Shown here piece by piece: positions 1 through 8,680 of a DNA stretch of 15,647 bases. The DNA lies in contig JADGJG010000614.1 of assembly GCA_027596195.1 (NCBI GenBank), forward strand, positions 1-15,647, written 5' to 3'. The notes under the pieces are model-generated. The model was not told where the DNA came from and searched no databases. It was given only the letters and a program-made list of their open reading frames with translations. The position numbers and the translations under genes were made by a program. Each line of letters opens with the position of its first letter. Positions within the stretch are counted from its first letter, which is position 1. Source of the DNA: Podochytrium sp. JEL0797. Taxonomy: Eukaryota; Chytridiomycota; Chytridiomycetes; Chytridiales; Chytriomycetaceae.

Positions 1-65
1 CTTCTTTTGCTTGGGGTCTTTTAATTTTAAAAACCAATGGGGCAGAAAAAAAAATTTTTTTTTAA

Positions 66-110
66 TTTTTTTTTTTTTTTTTTTTTTCCCCCCCCCCCCC
101 CCCCCCCCCC
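66..110. repeat. T22-C23 homopolymer junction
   Basis: Twenty-two T residues run directly into twenty-three C residues, with further A- and T-rich runs on the left. The complementary strand is a pure purine G/A run that could form a triplex or G-quadruplex. It may be a genuine polypyrimidine tract, but paired long homopolymers are also common where short-read assemblies are unreliable. No gene is visible in 1-250. Confidence 0.9.
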
Positions 111-251
111 ATAAACCCAACTGACGAAGAAAAACAAAGAGAAAAAAAAACGTGACACGAACCATTTCTTTTTTGACACATAAACACTATCACACACTCG
201 AGAAAGATACAAACCCCACCCTCAGCGGCGCACACCCCCGTCCACCATCTC

Positions 252-863
252 TTACGAAAAGCAAACAAGCCCCAGTGTTCTCCCCACCCCCACCACCACC
301 CCTGCGCCAACCGCACCCCCGAATTCCCCGTCGGCTACGTCTCGCAATCATCATTCCGCGCATGCACAATCACTCCTCTACCAACCACAAAACCAGCATT
401 ATTCCCATCATGTAAATTCAACTGACTGCTCTGCCAACTCTGCACCACATTCCCCATCGCATCCGTCGCGATACTGCCCAGATCGCCGAAATGATTCACC
501 AAAGGAAGCACCACCCTCGCCGGATTGGCAACCCCAAAACCCAAAGGGCATCCATGCGATACATTCGTCGGGTTGAAATGCGCGCCCATACTCTCCCCAT
601 TCAGCGAGGACGCGTCCCCAAACGCGTGCAAATGGAACCCATGCGTAGAATTCGGTGCAGGCCCTCTAAGAGAAACCGTTACATTCACGATTTGAGATCC
701 GACTTTGTTGCGTCGTGGTGAGAGTTCCCGAGATGGTCGAGTTGTTGAGAATAAGGGGCGTGATGTTGGCGACGGCTGTCACAATTGTGGGTATGGAGGC
801 TGTGTTTCCCCATGAGGGGGCCGATGCTGCATGTGCTGCGGATGCGAAGAGCGCGAAGAGCAT
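252..863 (-). pseudogene. Secreted Cu/Zn superoxide dismutase, frame interrupted
   Basis: Cu/Zn superoxide dismutases convert superoxide to peroxide and oxygen. A start at 863 gives a short hydrophobic leader (MLFALFASAAHA), so export is likely. Family motifs are clear: GFHLHAFGD (two copper His), GAHFNP and SHG (zinc ligands), HFGDLG (bridging/zinc His and Asp) and IVHARNDD (last copper His). Three things break the frame. A one-base shift near 703-708 lies between the TISGTLTTTQ strand and the NVTVSLRG strand. A TAG at 335-337 sits where relatives read Thr-Gln-Pro-Thr-Gly-Asn. A further one-base slip lies in the G/C-rich run near 285-300, after RLAQG. Both Cys of the usual intrasubunit disulfide appear replaced: GESMGAHF for the usual GCxSxGPHF, and RLAQG for RLACG. 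It may be a decaying gene or a good gene with assembly errors. The family assignment itself is firm. Confidence 0.8.
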
Positions 864-1565
864 ATGTTTGTGAGCGGTTTGTATTCATGGAACGCGGGGC
901 TCCCATCCTCCATTTTATGCTTTTCGGGAAATAAATATATTCTCAATGAGAGCGGGAAAGAAAGACAAGCCCAGTTTGCTAATACATCAAACGAATTTTT
1001 TTTTTTACTTTATTTTTCTACCGCGTTCACTGTGCCGGGAAGGAGACTATTTATTTCGAATCTATTCATGAATGTTACCTGCACGCTTTTTGGTACACAA
1101 GTTCGCGCTATCGATAAAATCCGGCAATCCGCCTGATTAATGAAATAAATTTCTAATGAGGTGAGAAGTAATGGGCCACTTCAATTTCCAATCACTCTTT
1201 CTAATCATTTGCTCCCCGACGGCGTCAAAACAAAAACGAAAGAGTCACCATTGTTCTTAAAAACACGCGCTCGGAAAAATCTATTTTCGATAACGCGAAC
1301 GAACGTGCACATGTCATACGCACATGGCTCTCATTGAGAGAAGAAGATGATGACTGAGCTTGTGATAGCAGTCCAGGTATATGCTGCTTGGATGAAAATA
1401 AGGGTTCGTCTCGACCCCATGATATCAAGGTGACGATTAATCAGCCACCCTTGCGCTAGCACGCGAGAGATGATTTGAACTTTGAAAGGTGGTGTCATGA
1501 AATTAAAGAAACAAGGGGGGGAAAGTCGGTGGAAAAAGTCATTGCCAAAATCCATTCATTACCAA
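864..1565. other. Divergent intergenic region, SOD to cyclin
   Basis: About 700 bp between the minus-strand SOD-like gene and the plus-strand cyclin. It is moderately AT-rich with short T and A runs. I found no ORF with family resemblance, no tRNA-like structure and no clear TATA box. Part of its right end could be cyclin 5' leader, or an N-terminal extension if an upstream ATG at 1482 is used. Confidence 0.5.
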
Positions 1566-2277
1566 ATGTTATCACTTACGTCACATTCCGCTCCCCACCT
1601 CGCTCTCCTTACTTCAACCGCCTCCCAAGTGATACGATGCCCGCAGCATTCTCCTGAATCGGGAATCCCTTCGTTACCCCACTTCATTGCTTCCATCACA
1701 TCGCGCTCACGTAGCTCCGCAAGCGTCATAATCGTCGCAGTCGCATACCTCCAAAAAGCCCACGAAAAGCTCCACAAACGCGCGCGAGGTAAACCATTTT
1801 AACCCCGTGAGTCATCAAGAATCAACGCGCTCACTCATTTTTAATATTACAGGCCTCCCTTGCTCCAACCACAGATTCCTCATCAGCTCTTTAATCCTCG
1901 CCCACAAATACACCAAAGACATGCACCTCAACAACCAATTCTGGTCTACTATCACCGACGGGCTCTTTTCTCTCCCGGATATCAACCTCATGGAGCAACA
2001 GTTCCTCGCTCTCACCGATTATGACCTGTCCCTCACACCCGAGCGATATCAAGCAATCTTGACCCAGCTATCAGACATTGAGAGGCCCATGACGCGGATG
2101 CCTGTGGTGCATCCCAACACGTTCCGGGTTTTCAACTCCATGGCCGAGTCGACCAAGGAATCTTTGTCCTCGATGGCCAGATCGCCCAATGAGTCTGTGG
2201 CAGGGAGTTTGGGGAGCAGTTGCGGTTCACTGACACCGCCGTGGTATTCGCCAGTTGTCGCGTTGAAAGGCCCTTGA
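1566..2277 (+). CDS. Pcl1/2-like cyclin, two exons
   Basis: Exons 1566-1788 and 1853-2277 flank a 64 bp intron (GTAAAC...ACAG), giving about 215 residues and a TGA stop. The joined protein has a fungal Pcl/Pho80-type cyclin box. Exon 1 holds IPSLPHFIASITSRSR and VAVAYLQKAHEKL. Joining at the intron restores ARGLPCSNHRFLISSLIL, followed by HKYTKDMHLNNQFWS, TDGLFSLPDINLMEQQFL and a final DYDLSL. That order matches G1-type Pcl cyclins, which activate Pho85/Cdk5-like kinases. The C-terminal 80 or so residues are Ser-rich and low complexity. An in-frame ATG at 1482 would add 28 basic residues. I prefer 1566 because the upstream stretch does not look conserved, but this is uncertain. An AATAAA lies about 35 bp after the stop. 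No kinase of the Pho85 type is evident beside it. Confidence 0.8.
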
Positions 2278-2368
2278 GATGAGATTTTTTTTGAGCGTAT
2301 GGAAATCAATAATAAACATTCCTGTCTGATAACAGTTCTCTTTTCTTTTTGGTGAAACTGACACTCAT

Positions 2369-3838
2369 TTACAAATCTTCCATGCCAGACGGGTTATATC
2401 CACTGAACTGAAGTTCCAGAAACGCTCTCATGATGAAAGCAACCAAGTTGATTGCTTTAAGAAAAGGACACATGTCTGAGTGTTTTGAGGTAGGAAAACA
2501 TAGAAAATCGGGGAAAGCAAGCCGCCTCACCTCCTCCAACCAAAGTCCACCGAACTTGACGATAGTTTTTCGACTCGTTTGCATAAATATACGACAGCAA
2601 GGATATATAAATTGCAGAAACGTGCAGAAACTGAAAAAGAAGAGTGTCAGAAATGGGACCCACACTACAAACTCCAAAATCTCACCAACAACGAAATCAG
2701 CCACTGAACAGTCAACGGAGGAAACTCAAAAACCAACAAGCACAAGTAGTCATACACGACAATAACCAACAAAAAGACGCCGAAAATCAAACTGAGTTGC
2801 AGGAAAATCTCTTTTTGCTTGAACCCGGCAATCAATCCTTTCTTTTTTGTTTGCACTCTCGAAACGTGGCGATATAACGAGGGAATACTCTCCTCGCTTG
2901 AATTCTCCAACCCAAGCTTTTGAAGTAAAGGATCGAGTTCATTCTCATACGATCCGTTGCTCTCTCTCCGTTGCTGCTGCAAGAGCCCAATAGCTGTCAA
3001 ACTATCACTCGACGCGCCAGTACCGAAAATCATCACATTTCCATTCGAATCGGCTTGCATTGATGCATAAGCCGGGACGTCCTCGTCATGCCGAGACCCA
3101 CCATCACTTTCCTTCTCCCGATCCGCCATATTCACTCTCGAAGACCCAACCCCCAAATAATTCCCAGCGACACCAACTGGAATCTGATGCGACTTGATGT
3201 ATCGCCCCGTGTTGCTTTGTCGACCAGCCGCTGCATTCAAATTATTCGAAGACGCGCCGATATTTCCAAGTGCGGATGCGGTTAAATTTGGAATCGATCC
3301 CGAGATTGGAGTTGCTTGCATTAATGTTTTCAAAGTGGGAGACGGAGCAGCGAGAGGAAGCGGAGCAAGCTTCGCACTCGTATTTCTCGAGCCGACTGTG
3401 GAATGTGGAGACAAATTTTGAGCGCGTCGAAGGGCCATCGGGACGAGCTAAAACACGGGTTTAATTTGTTTTTAAAACTATTCGTCCTTGATCCCCAAGT
3501 CTTACGTTGTTGTTGACAATCATGGACGCGTTTCGCGCGTAATTTGTGCTTGTGCTGGAGGTACCTCGAAAGCCGGGGCTTATCGCCGTTCGAAACGCAT
3601 TCCCGAGTGTGTCTTGTTCATCTAGATCTTGCTGCGATTTCGCGGCTTGGACGAACCGTGTGAAGGCGGTCTCGTCGTAATCTGATTCGAATAGAGAGGG
3701 CGGCTGTCAAAACACGTTCGGGGTGGATCACGTTGGGCCAAGTTTACCGTCTTCATCGGATTCAGATTCAGCAAGAATCGAGCCCTCGCGATCCTTGTTG
3801 ACACTGACACCAAACGGATCCAATTCCTCGTCCGACAT
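2369..3838 (-). CDS. Unidentified acidic protein with C-terminal membrane segments, five exons
   Basis: Exons 3838-3748, 3681-3506, 3447-2686, 2630-2531 and 2475-2369 join in phase across four introns of 66, 58, 55 and 55 bp. The product is 411 residues ending in TAA. The N-terminus is acidic (MSDEELDPFGVSVNKD, then a Ser/Glu/Asp run into DYDETAF). Next comes a long Ser/Asn/Ala-rich, probably disordered region to about residue 280. A short helix-like stretch (NELDPLLQKLGL) and a Lys-rich segment follow. The last 130 residues contain about three hydrophobic segments: LSLIFGVFLLVIVVYDYL, then one spanning the third intron junction (VQWLISLL/FLHVSAIYISLL), then INLVAFIMRAFLEL. This looks like a cytosol-facing tail on a small polytopic membrane protein. 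I do not recognise the family. The splice model is supported by phase agreement at all junctions. Confidence 0.7.
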
Positions 3839-3867
3839 TTTTTTTTAAAATTATAATCTTTGCAAAA
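3839..3867. promoter_or_regulatory. 29 bp gap between divergent start codons
   Basis: Only 29 AT-rich bases (T run, then TTATAATC) separate the ATG of the minus-strand membrane gene (3838) from the proposed ATG of the SPAG8-like gene (3868). If both starts are right, leaders must overlap or be nearly absent, and a shared promoter would lie inside the neighbouring coding DNA. The alternative is that the SPAG8-like start is misplaced. Confidence 0.35.
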
Positions 3868-4717
3868 ATGCACAAAGACACAGATTGGAATCGCCACCAC
3901 GGCGTCGGGTAAATTCACCCTTCCAGCTCAAAACAAGTAGAGAGTTCTAATCATCCGGCTTTCCTTCAAAGAACAACGCTGCTCGAAAACTGGGTCGAAG
4001 AACGCGCTGTAGCCGACAAGATTTTGGAAGAACGCCAGAACTTTGCTGGCGTCAGCAAGCGAGGACACTTGGTATATAATATATCCAAGAAACCAAACGG
4101 ATTATATATTCAAACCAATGAACTCCAAACAAAAGGGGATCTTGATAATGGATCCTTCAGTTCGTGAAATTCAGACGACGCAGAAGGCTAGCTTCGCGAT
4201 TTCCGCTTCACGATCGGACCCCAACAAGATAGAAAGAGGAAAACGCAGACAGTTGATTGAGGCGGAGTTGATGAAACGCGCCATGTAAGTCTCCTCAATT
4301 CGACGCGTTCATCCCCTCTGCACTCGACGCGTAAATCTTTCAACACAATTGCTCACATCCAAACCTACCCATCCTCTCCTCTCAACCCTTTCAAGCGAAG
4401 AATCAAAAGAACCAAACCCAGACCGCTCTGCCAAATCCTGGATTTCCACAAACCACAACGACTTCTCCTCCGAAGCCCCCATCGCGAACCTCGGATTCCA
4501 ACAGCCACCGCACGAAAAGCAGTCGCGATACAACCATCCAATCACTTTTTGGTCAGACCATGCCACGAAAGGATGCGGAACCGTGATTTGCTCGACGGCG
4601 TTTACAAAGGAGGGCGTTGAGTTGCCGCCGCAGGAGTTTGGGATTCAGTTTGGGAAGCATGCTGCGTTTTCGACTCCGATTAAGGAGTTTAATAAGGCAC
4701 CTGTGAAAGATCTTTAG
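3868..4717 (+). CDS. SPAG8: SPAG8-like axonemal protein, one frame break
   Basis: SPAG8 proteins are microtubule-associated proteins of sperm and ciliary axonemes. The order of motifs follows the family: LLENWVEERA, SKRGHL, KGILIMDPS, TTQKASF, a basic GKRRQLIEAELMKR, NHNDF, ITFWSDHA and HAAFSTPIKEF. My model uses exons 3868-3908, 3927-4284 and 4396-4717. The second intron is 111 bp (GTAAGT...TCAAG) and joins in phase. The first is only 18 nt (3909-3926, GTAAAT...CCAG) and removes an in-frame TAA, so it is doubtful. Within exon 2 the frame shifts by one base around 4131-4138 (AAAAGGGG). The upstream frame carries GLYIQTNEL and the downstream frame carries GILIMDPS, so one extra base is probably an assembly error. 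The gene ends in TAG with AATAAA at 4765. Family assignment is good; start and integrity are uncertain. Confidence 0.75.
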
Positions 4718-4764
4718 AACGGCGAGTGTGTGCGCTTTGATGCATCCTATTTTTGGGTGACGCG

Positions 4765-4783
4765 AATAAAAGAATTTATTCAC
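4765..4783. terminator. Back-to-back poly(A) signals
   Basis: A near-palindrome reads AATAAA on both strands (GAATAAAAG...TTTATTC). It sits 48 bp after the SPAG8-like stop. It could also serve any minus-strand transcript coming from 4839-5060, since it lies about 55 bp beyond the TGA at 4839. It was recognised by motif only. Confidence 0.45.
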
Positions 4784-4838
4784 AAAAAGGAGAAGCGTGT
4801 AAGCTTTCGAGGAGTGGCTGGAATCCATCTACTGCTTG

Positions 4839-4978
4839 TCATTGAGAGCCAGTTGGCAGCGACATTCCAAGATTCTGAGGACCAATGACCCAGGACCATA
4901 ATAAAGCTTTCGGGATAGAGAATTGCTGAGCGTAAAAGGTTGTGCCACCGGTGCAGAGACCCTTTGAACCCACGCGCG
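4839..4978 (-). other. Possible terminal exon, unidentified
   Basis: A minus-strand open frame ends in TGA at 4839 with an AATAAA downstream. The frame carries GLCTGGTTFYAQQFSIPKAL and WSWVIGPQNLGMSLPTGSQ, which look protein-like and hydrophobic. The open frame continues upstream to about 5066, but that part looks less convincing, and I see no partner exon. It may be a real last exon, a relic, or chance. I do not recognise a family. The rest of 4784-5055 shows nothing else. Confidence 0.2.
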
Positions 4979-5084
4979 GTAAGTAATTAAGTGACGGGTT
5001 GCTACTTGTTGCTTTCTTCGAAAATCGAATAGAGCAATTCGGCTTTGCTAGGAGCTGAGAATGCAAAACTCCCGCGTTTCGACA

Positions 5085-5300
5085 TTATATCATCCTTCTT
5101 GTCTTCTCCCGTCGCGTCTGTTTCATCGTCTGTCTCGCCAGCACGTCTTTCAAATTCACACCCTTCCCGATGACCGGCACTCCAAGGACAGCATCCCCAC
5201 GCAGCGCTGCCGCCAGATCAAACTGGGCCCCTAGACACTCCTCCGCCGCCGCTAGCAAGACAGGCAACCCGTCATCCACACGCGTCGCGTCCACCCATGC
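5085..5300 (-). pseudogene. Partial duplicate of the 3' end of the 5475-6290 gene
   Basis: This stretch repeats 5490-5705 about 405 bp away, with most positions identical by eye. Encoded segments match: DATRVDDGLPVLLAAAEECL here against DATRVDAGLPVLLAAAEECL in the intact gene, then FDLAAALRGD and KGVNLKD. One C is missing near 5154 (CAGCACGTC here, CAGCACCGTC there), so the acidic C-terminus becomes a basic out-of-frame tail. Homology stops abruptly upstream of the DATRVD codons. Short flank similarity (TGAGAATGCAAAA, then CGCGTTT) suggests some 3' flank was copied too. The DNA at 5301-5427 that separates the copies shows no gene. Confidence 0.75.
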
Positions 5301-5474
5301 TGTACAGCAAAAAATTCGATGAATCCTTGCAATAGAACGGCGAGATGCGACCACCACGCCGCATACACCCCCCTGTATATCGAATTGCTTTTTGAGCGCG
5401 TTGCAAAGCAGATGAGAAGTCGAGTGAGAATGCAAAATCCATATCACGCGTTTATTTATCTACCCCCAAGCGAA

Positions 5475-6290
5475 TCACATGTACATCAGCATCATATCGT
5501 CCTTCTTGTCTTCTCCCGTCGCGTCTGTTTCATCGTCTGCCTCACCAGCACCGTCTTTCAAATTCACACCCTTCCTGGCGACCGGCATTCCACGCACGGA
5601 ATCCCCACGCAACGCTGCCGCCAGATCAAACCGGACCCCAAGACACTCCTCCGCAGCCGCCAATAACACAGGCAACCCTGCATCCACACGCGTCGCGTCC
5701 ATCCCATACAATAGCTCGTTGGTGGAGGGGTTCCGTTCGCGTTTTGCGGGGAGTGCGACGAGGGTTGTTTTGAGGGACGGGAGGCAGTGTAAAGCGGGGA
5801 GGAGGGCGCCCAGGAATTTGTCGTTGAGAGGCGTTGTTGGGGGGAGGATGGGGAGCGGGGTGGACGGGGTGTGGTGGAGGGAGGCGTGCAGGAGGGGATG
5901 GGTTTGCGGGATATTGAGGGCGGCGAGGAGGGTCAGGTGGGTGGTGGAGTGGGAGTGGAGGAAGGTGGCGAGTGTTGCGGCGAGTAGGGGGAGGTGGGTT
6001 GGTGGGAGGGGGTTTTTGATGGTGAGGAGGGATGGGCCGTTCTGGTTGGATGTTAGGATCACAGTAGAGTGAATTAAGGAGGTATAGTAAGGTACCTCGA
6101 GGGTCACTACGCTGATGGAAGCCTTGAGGTCCTCGCACTCGAGAGTTCCCCTTGCTACGACCTTTGAAGTGGAAGAGAGTGCATCCAGCACTCGGATGCC
6201 AGTGGCGTTGATGTCTGAGGACCAGGCGAGGGCAACGTGCGAGGAGAGTGGAGTTGTGGAGGGCGAAAGGTGAAGCTGGGGTGACACCAT
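5475..6290 (-). CDS. Unidentified single-exon protein, 271 residues
   Basis: An uninterrupted frame runs from ATG at 6290 to TGA at 5475. The protein begins MVSPQLHLSPSTTPLS. It alternates predicted beta strands (HVALAWSSD, HSTVILTSN, HLTLLAAL, TTLVALPAKR) with helices (LPLLAATLATFLHS, DKFLGALLPALHCLP, GLPVLLAAAEECL). The tail is strongly acidic (AGEADDETDATGEDKKDD). The alternating pattern and the Gly-Leu-Pro helix late in the protein loosely recall a proteasome assembly chaperone of the PAC1 type. I have no motif strong enough to assert that. The middle is Pro/His/Thr-rich because of a biased base composition (G-rich on the plus strand at 5720-6050). Its 3' 215 bp exists again at 5085-5300, so the locus has duplicated. 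ML gene 1 starts divergently on the other side. Confidence 0.6.
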   Translation of the reverse strand: MVSPQLHLSPSTTPLSSHVALAWSSDINATGIRVLDALSSTSKVVARGTLECEDLKASISVVTLEVPYYTSLIHSTVILTSNQNGPSLLTIKNPLPPTHLPLLAATLATFLHSHSTTHLTLLAALNIPQTHPLLHASLHHTPSTPLPILPPTTPLNDKFLGALLPALHCLPSLKTTLVALPAKRERNPSTNELLYGMDATRVDAGLPVLLAAAEECLGVRFDLAAALRGDSVRGMPVARKGVNLKDGAGEADDETDATGEDKKDDMMLMYM

Positions 6291-6449
6291 TTTTGTTTTG
6301 TTTTTCAGAGGATAAAAACGCGTCCCGTTTTATGAAAATCTTTTTTTGTTTTGTCTTCCAATCAGAAACGGAGTGGATCCATTGTCTCTTTTTGGTTATT
6401 GTTTCTCTCGTTTGTATTCTTTGGAACCCAGTAAAAAAACAACCCGCAA

Positions 6450-6914
6450 ATGACATCCCCACTTGGACAAACTGGCTGGTATACATGTGGTTTCGAAACC
6501 TTTGCCGTCGCGTCCTTCGCACCTCCTCCACACATTGGAAACGGGAGCCCGACCGCGTTCACGATTCAAGGATGGTAATAAAATCCCCATTCAATGAGCC
6601 CGTCACAGCCTAAACGAAATTCTAGGTATACCGCCACCGTCACTTCAGGTGCCTATATCACCGTCGACGCGACCGTTTGCTCCGCAGGTGGCGCCATGAT
6701 GTGTATAAGTCCCAACACCGTTTCGAAATCCTATGACTTTTGCTCCCTGGTGGCTTGTCCCATTGCCAGTGGCTGGATGGAGCAAACCACCAATTTCGCG
6801 CTTCCTAGCGTGGTGGGGCAATCCGGGGTCTATGGAAGCTACAAAGTGACTGTGCATAACTCGGATGGGTCCGTGGCGTTTTGTGCGCAGAATTCGTGGA
6901 TGCCGTTCCAGTGA
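6450..6914 (+). CDS. ML-domain (NPC2/MD-2-like) protein 1, 5' end uncertain
   Basis: ML domains are beta-sandwich folds that bind sterols or other lipids, usually secreted or lysosomal. Exons 6450-6574 and 6626-6914 flank a 51 bp intron and join within the GGATG-G codon pair for Gly-Trp, exactly as in ML gene 4. The protein has the family's six Cys (TCGFE, VCSAG, MCISP, FCSLV, ACPIA, FCAQN), ACPIASGW, and the late VYGSYKVTVHNSDGSVAFC strand pair. TGA is at 6912, with AATAAA about 40 bp later. The first in-frame ATG (6450) leaves no signal peptide. A hydrophobic stretch (CLFLVIVSLVCIL) lies just upstream in another frame, so a one-base error or an unseen exon may hide the true leader. ML gene 4 has a second intron after the CP motif that is absent here. 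Confidence 0.75.
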
Positions 6915-7327
6915 TTATTGTTGTTTATTTATTCTGGCTGCTCGATTGAGAAATAAAAAGCAAGCGATTTATTACCCCATTTGGTACGCGTTTTAAAAAC
7001 AAATTCGTGATTGTATCTGATTCTCTAGCGATTCTCTAGAGCCGATTTCAGACGGGGACTGAGTGGGAACGCAAGTGCAGGCAGTGCCAATTACATAAGC
7101 AGGATGATGAGAGGGCCTTTGTTCTCAAGTGGACAACGCCAATCAGGATCACCTGCGCCGCACAGAAAATTTTCAACGGAGACAATGGAAACCCCCTGTG
7201 CAAACAATGGCATTTAACTTTTCCTTTGTTCCTGAAGGGCGTAGTGAGAGCGGAGGACAATGGGGAGCAGGTGCGGAGCAGGAGAAGAAACAAAAACAAG
7301 CCCAACCAAAAACTCGTTGGAAATTGC

Positions 7328-8127
7328 ATGCTTCTCTGCAACATCCTCACCTCTGTTCTCTGCTTGGCCAGTGTAGCCATGTCTCTTCCAATCGAACCCG
7401 ACGCGTCTCAGCCTGCCCACCGCCAGCTAATGCCTGGCCAACGCGACAGTCGTGACCCAATGAATCGTCAGCTGAATTTAGCGAACCCTCACCAACGTGA
7501 CCCGGCCACTCACCAGATGGGGAATCCAGACAAGCGCGACCAATCCAGCCGCCAGTTAGGTCCTCCAGCGAACCCAGTTCCAGCGAAGTCGGTTCCAGCG
7601 AACCCACACAGTCGTGACATTCAAAAACGCGACTTGGGTGGGTGGGTTCCTTGCTCGGCTGCTGCCGGCGGTCCTGGCACACTTGTATCGACATCTATGA
7701 CTGTTAACGGACACTCGGCGAGTTCCATTGATTCTTCTAAATCGAGTATTGTGATTTCTGGGACGGGGGTGACTACGAAAGCTCTTGCGAATGGGCCTGG
7801 TGGGGTGGGTCCGAGTGTGATTATGGTGGGGAGGGGTTGTGTGTTTTTTGGGGCGATTTGTCAGAGTTTTAGTGTGGTGAGTTTTTTTGTTTGGTTTCCT
7901 TTTTTTTGGTTTCTTGGTACTGATATTTGGGTTGAGGATAGACGGACCCTGTCCCCGCTTGTGTCCCGACTTCCACGTACAATTGTTTGAATGGCGCGTC
8001 CACCATTACGATTCCAAAGCCTTCGGTTGCGATTGCGGGGGCCACCGCCGTTGTGGAGGTTAAAGTCTTGAATGGGGATGGGAGTGTGTTTTCTTGCATG
8101 ACGAATTCGGCGCTTCAAGTGAATTGA
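7328..8127 (+). CDS. ML-domain protein 2 with basic-site pro-region
   Basis: Exons 7328-7876 and 7942-8127 flank a 65 bp intron and give 244 residues ending in TGA. The start gives a signal peptide (MLLCNILTSVLCLASVAMS). Residues 20 to about 100 form a polar Pro/Gln/Asn-rich region with Arg-Asp steps every 10-15 residues (GQRDSRD, HQRDP, DKRDQ, HSRD). It ends in IQKRDLGGW, a credible Kex2-type site that would free the lipid-binding part. The ML domain follows with six Cys (VPCSAAAGG, GRGCVFFGAIC, PACVPTSTYNC, VFSCMTN) and the typical VEVKVLNGDGSVFSC strand pair. Without splicing the frame stops soon after the intron; removing it joins CQSFSV to TDPVPACVPT. The sister gene lies 1.7 kb downstream. 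Lipid binding is family knowledge; pro-region cleavage is inference. Confidence 0.8.
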
Positions 8128-8680
8128 TTGTGCGGGTTTTGATATGTGATGAATATACCCTTTGTTTTTACGTGTGGTTGTTTTTTTAAAAACAGAAGTT
8201 AAAGCGATTCCTTTTGAAATCTTCTTTTGAGAAGGGGGATGAATGAGCGATTGTAGAGTGGTTGCGTTGCCGCTGCCACTGTCGCCCAAGCTGATGACGC
8301 GGGTGCCCCCTCAGACCTCGTGTTTTCTTTTCCGGTGCGCCTCGTGTGGGCGGCGGTGCAGAAAGCGTTTTTTCCCTTGTTATTGAAGTAAATCGTGAAT
8401 GAGGAGAACGGAGATTAGTCGGGGACTATCTGGAAATGAATGATCAATGGAATGAACGTCTTTTGTGATGCACACTCTCGAATTTTGTTCTTCCTGTTCC
8501 AGCACAATTCCTCGCTCGAGCAAACTCGAGCAATCTCGAGATCACATGGCTCTCGGGCTCACTCGCCTTTTTTTTGATCTCGTTGATGAAAGAAAAATGC
8601 ACACATTCCAGCACAGCAGCATACCAAGAGGGGTTTTGAAGAGCACTTGGGGTAAAATTCCCGCGTCAAATCAAAACGTA
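8128..8680. other. Intergenic insertion-like stretch in unit 1
   Basis: Most of this sequence has no counterpart after the sister ML gene. It holds T-runs, a G/C-rich patch near 8265-8355 and the phased CTCGAG sites. No ORF here resembles a known protein. It may be an insertion in unit 1 or DNA lost from unit 2. No terminal repeats or target duplication were visible. Confidence 0.4.
8515..8540. promoter_or_regulatory. Three CTCGAG palindromes at 10 bp spacing
   Basis: CTCGAG occurs at 8515, 8525 and 8535, one helical turn apart, with near-identical spacers (CAAA, CAAT). Helically phased palindromes suggest a cooperative dimer-binding site, or they may be a short tandem repeat of 10 bp. No gene start is close by on either strand. 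Confidence 0.35.

Noticed and set aside
335..337. TAG at a usual Gln position in SOD, a TAA upstream of ML1, and mostly TGA stops suggested UAR = Gln recoding
   Set aside because: The nucleoporin gene has dozens of Gln codons, all CAA/CAG, and no in-frame TAA or TAG over at least 739 codons. The membrane and SPAG8-like genes end sensibly in TAA and TAG.
5410..5440. LHSHSTSHLL next to the partial copy resembles LHSHSTTHLT in the intact gene
   Set aside because: The distance to the shared DATRVD segment is much shorter than in the gene, and the same bases align better with the gene's 3' flank; likely chance.
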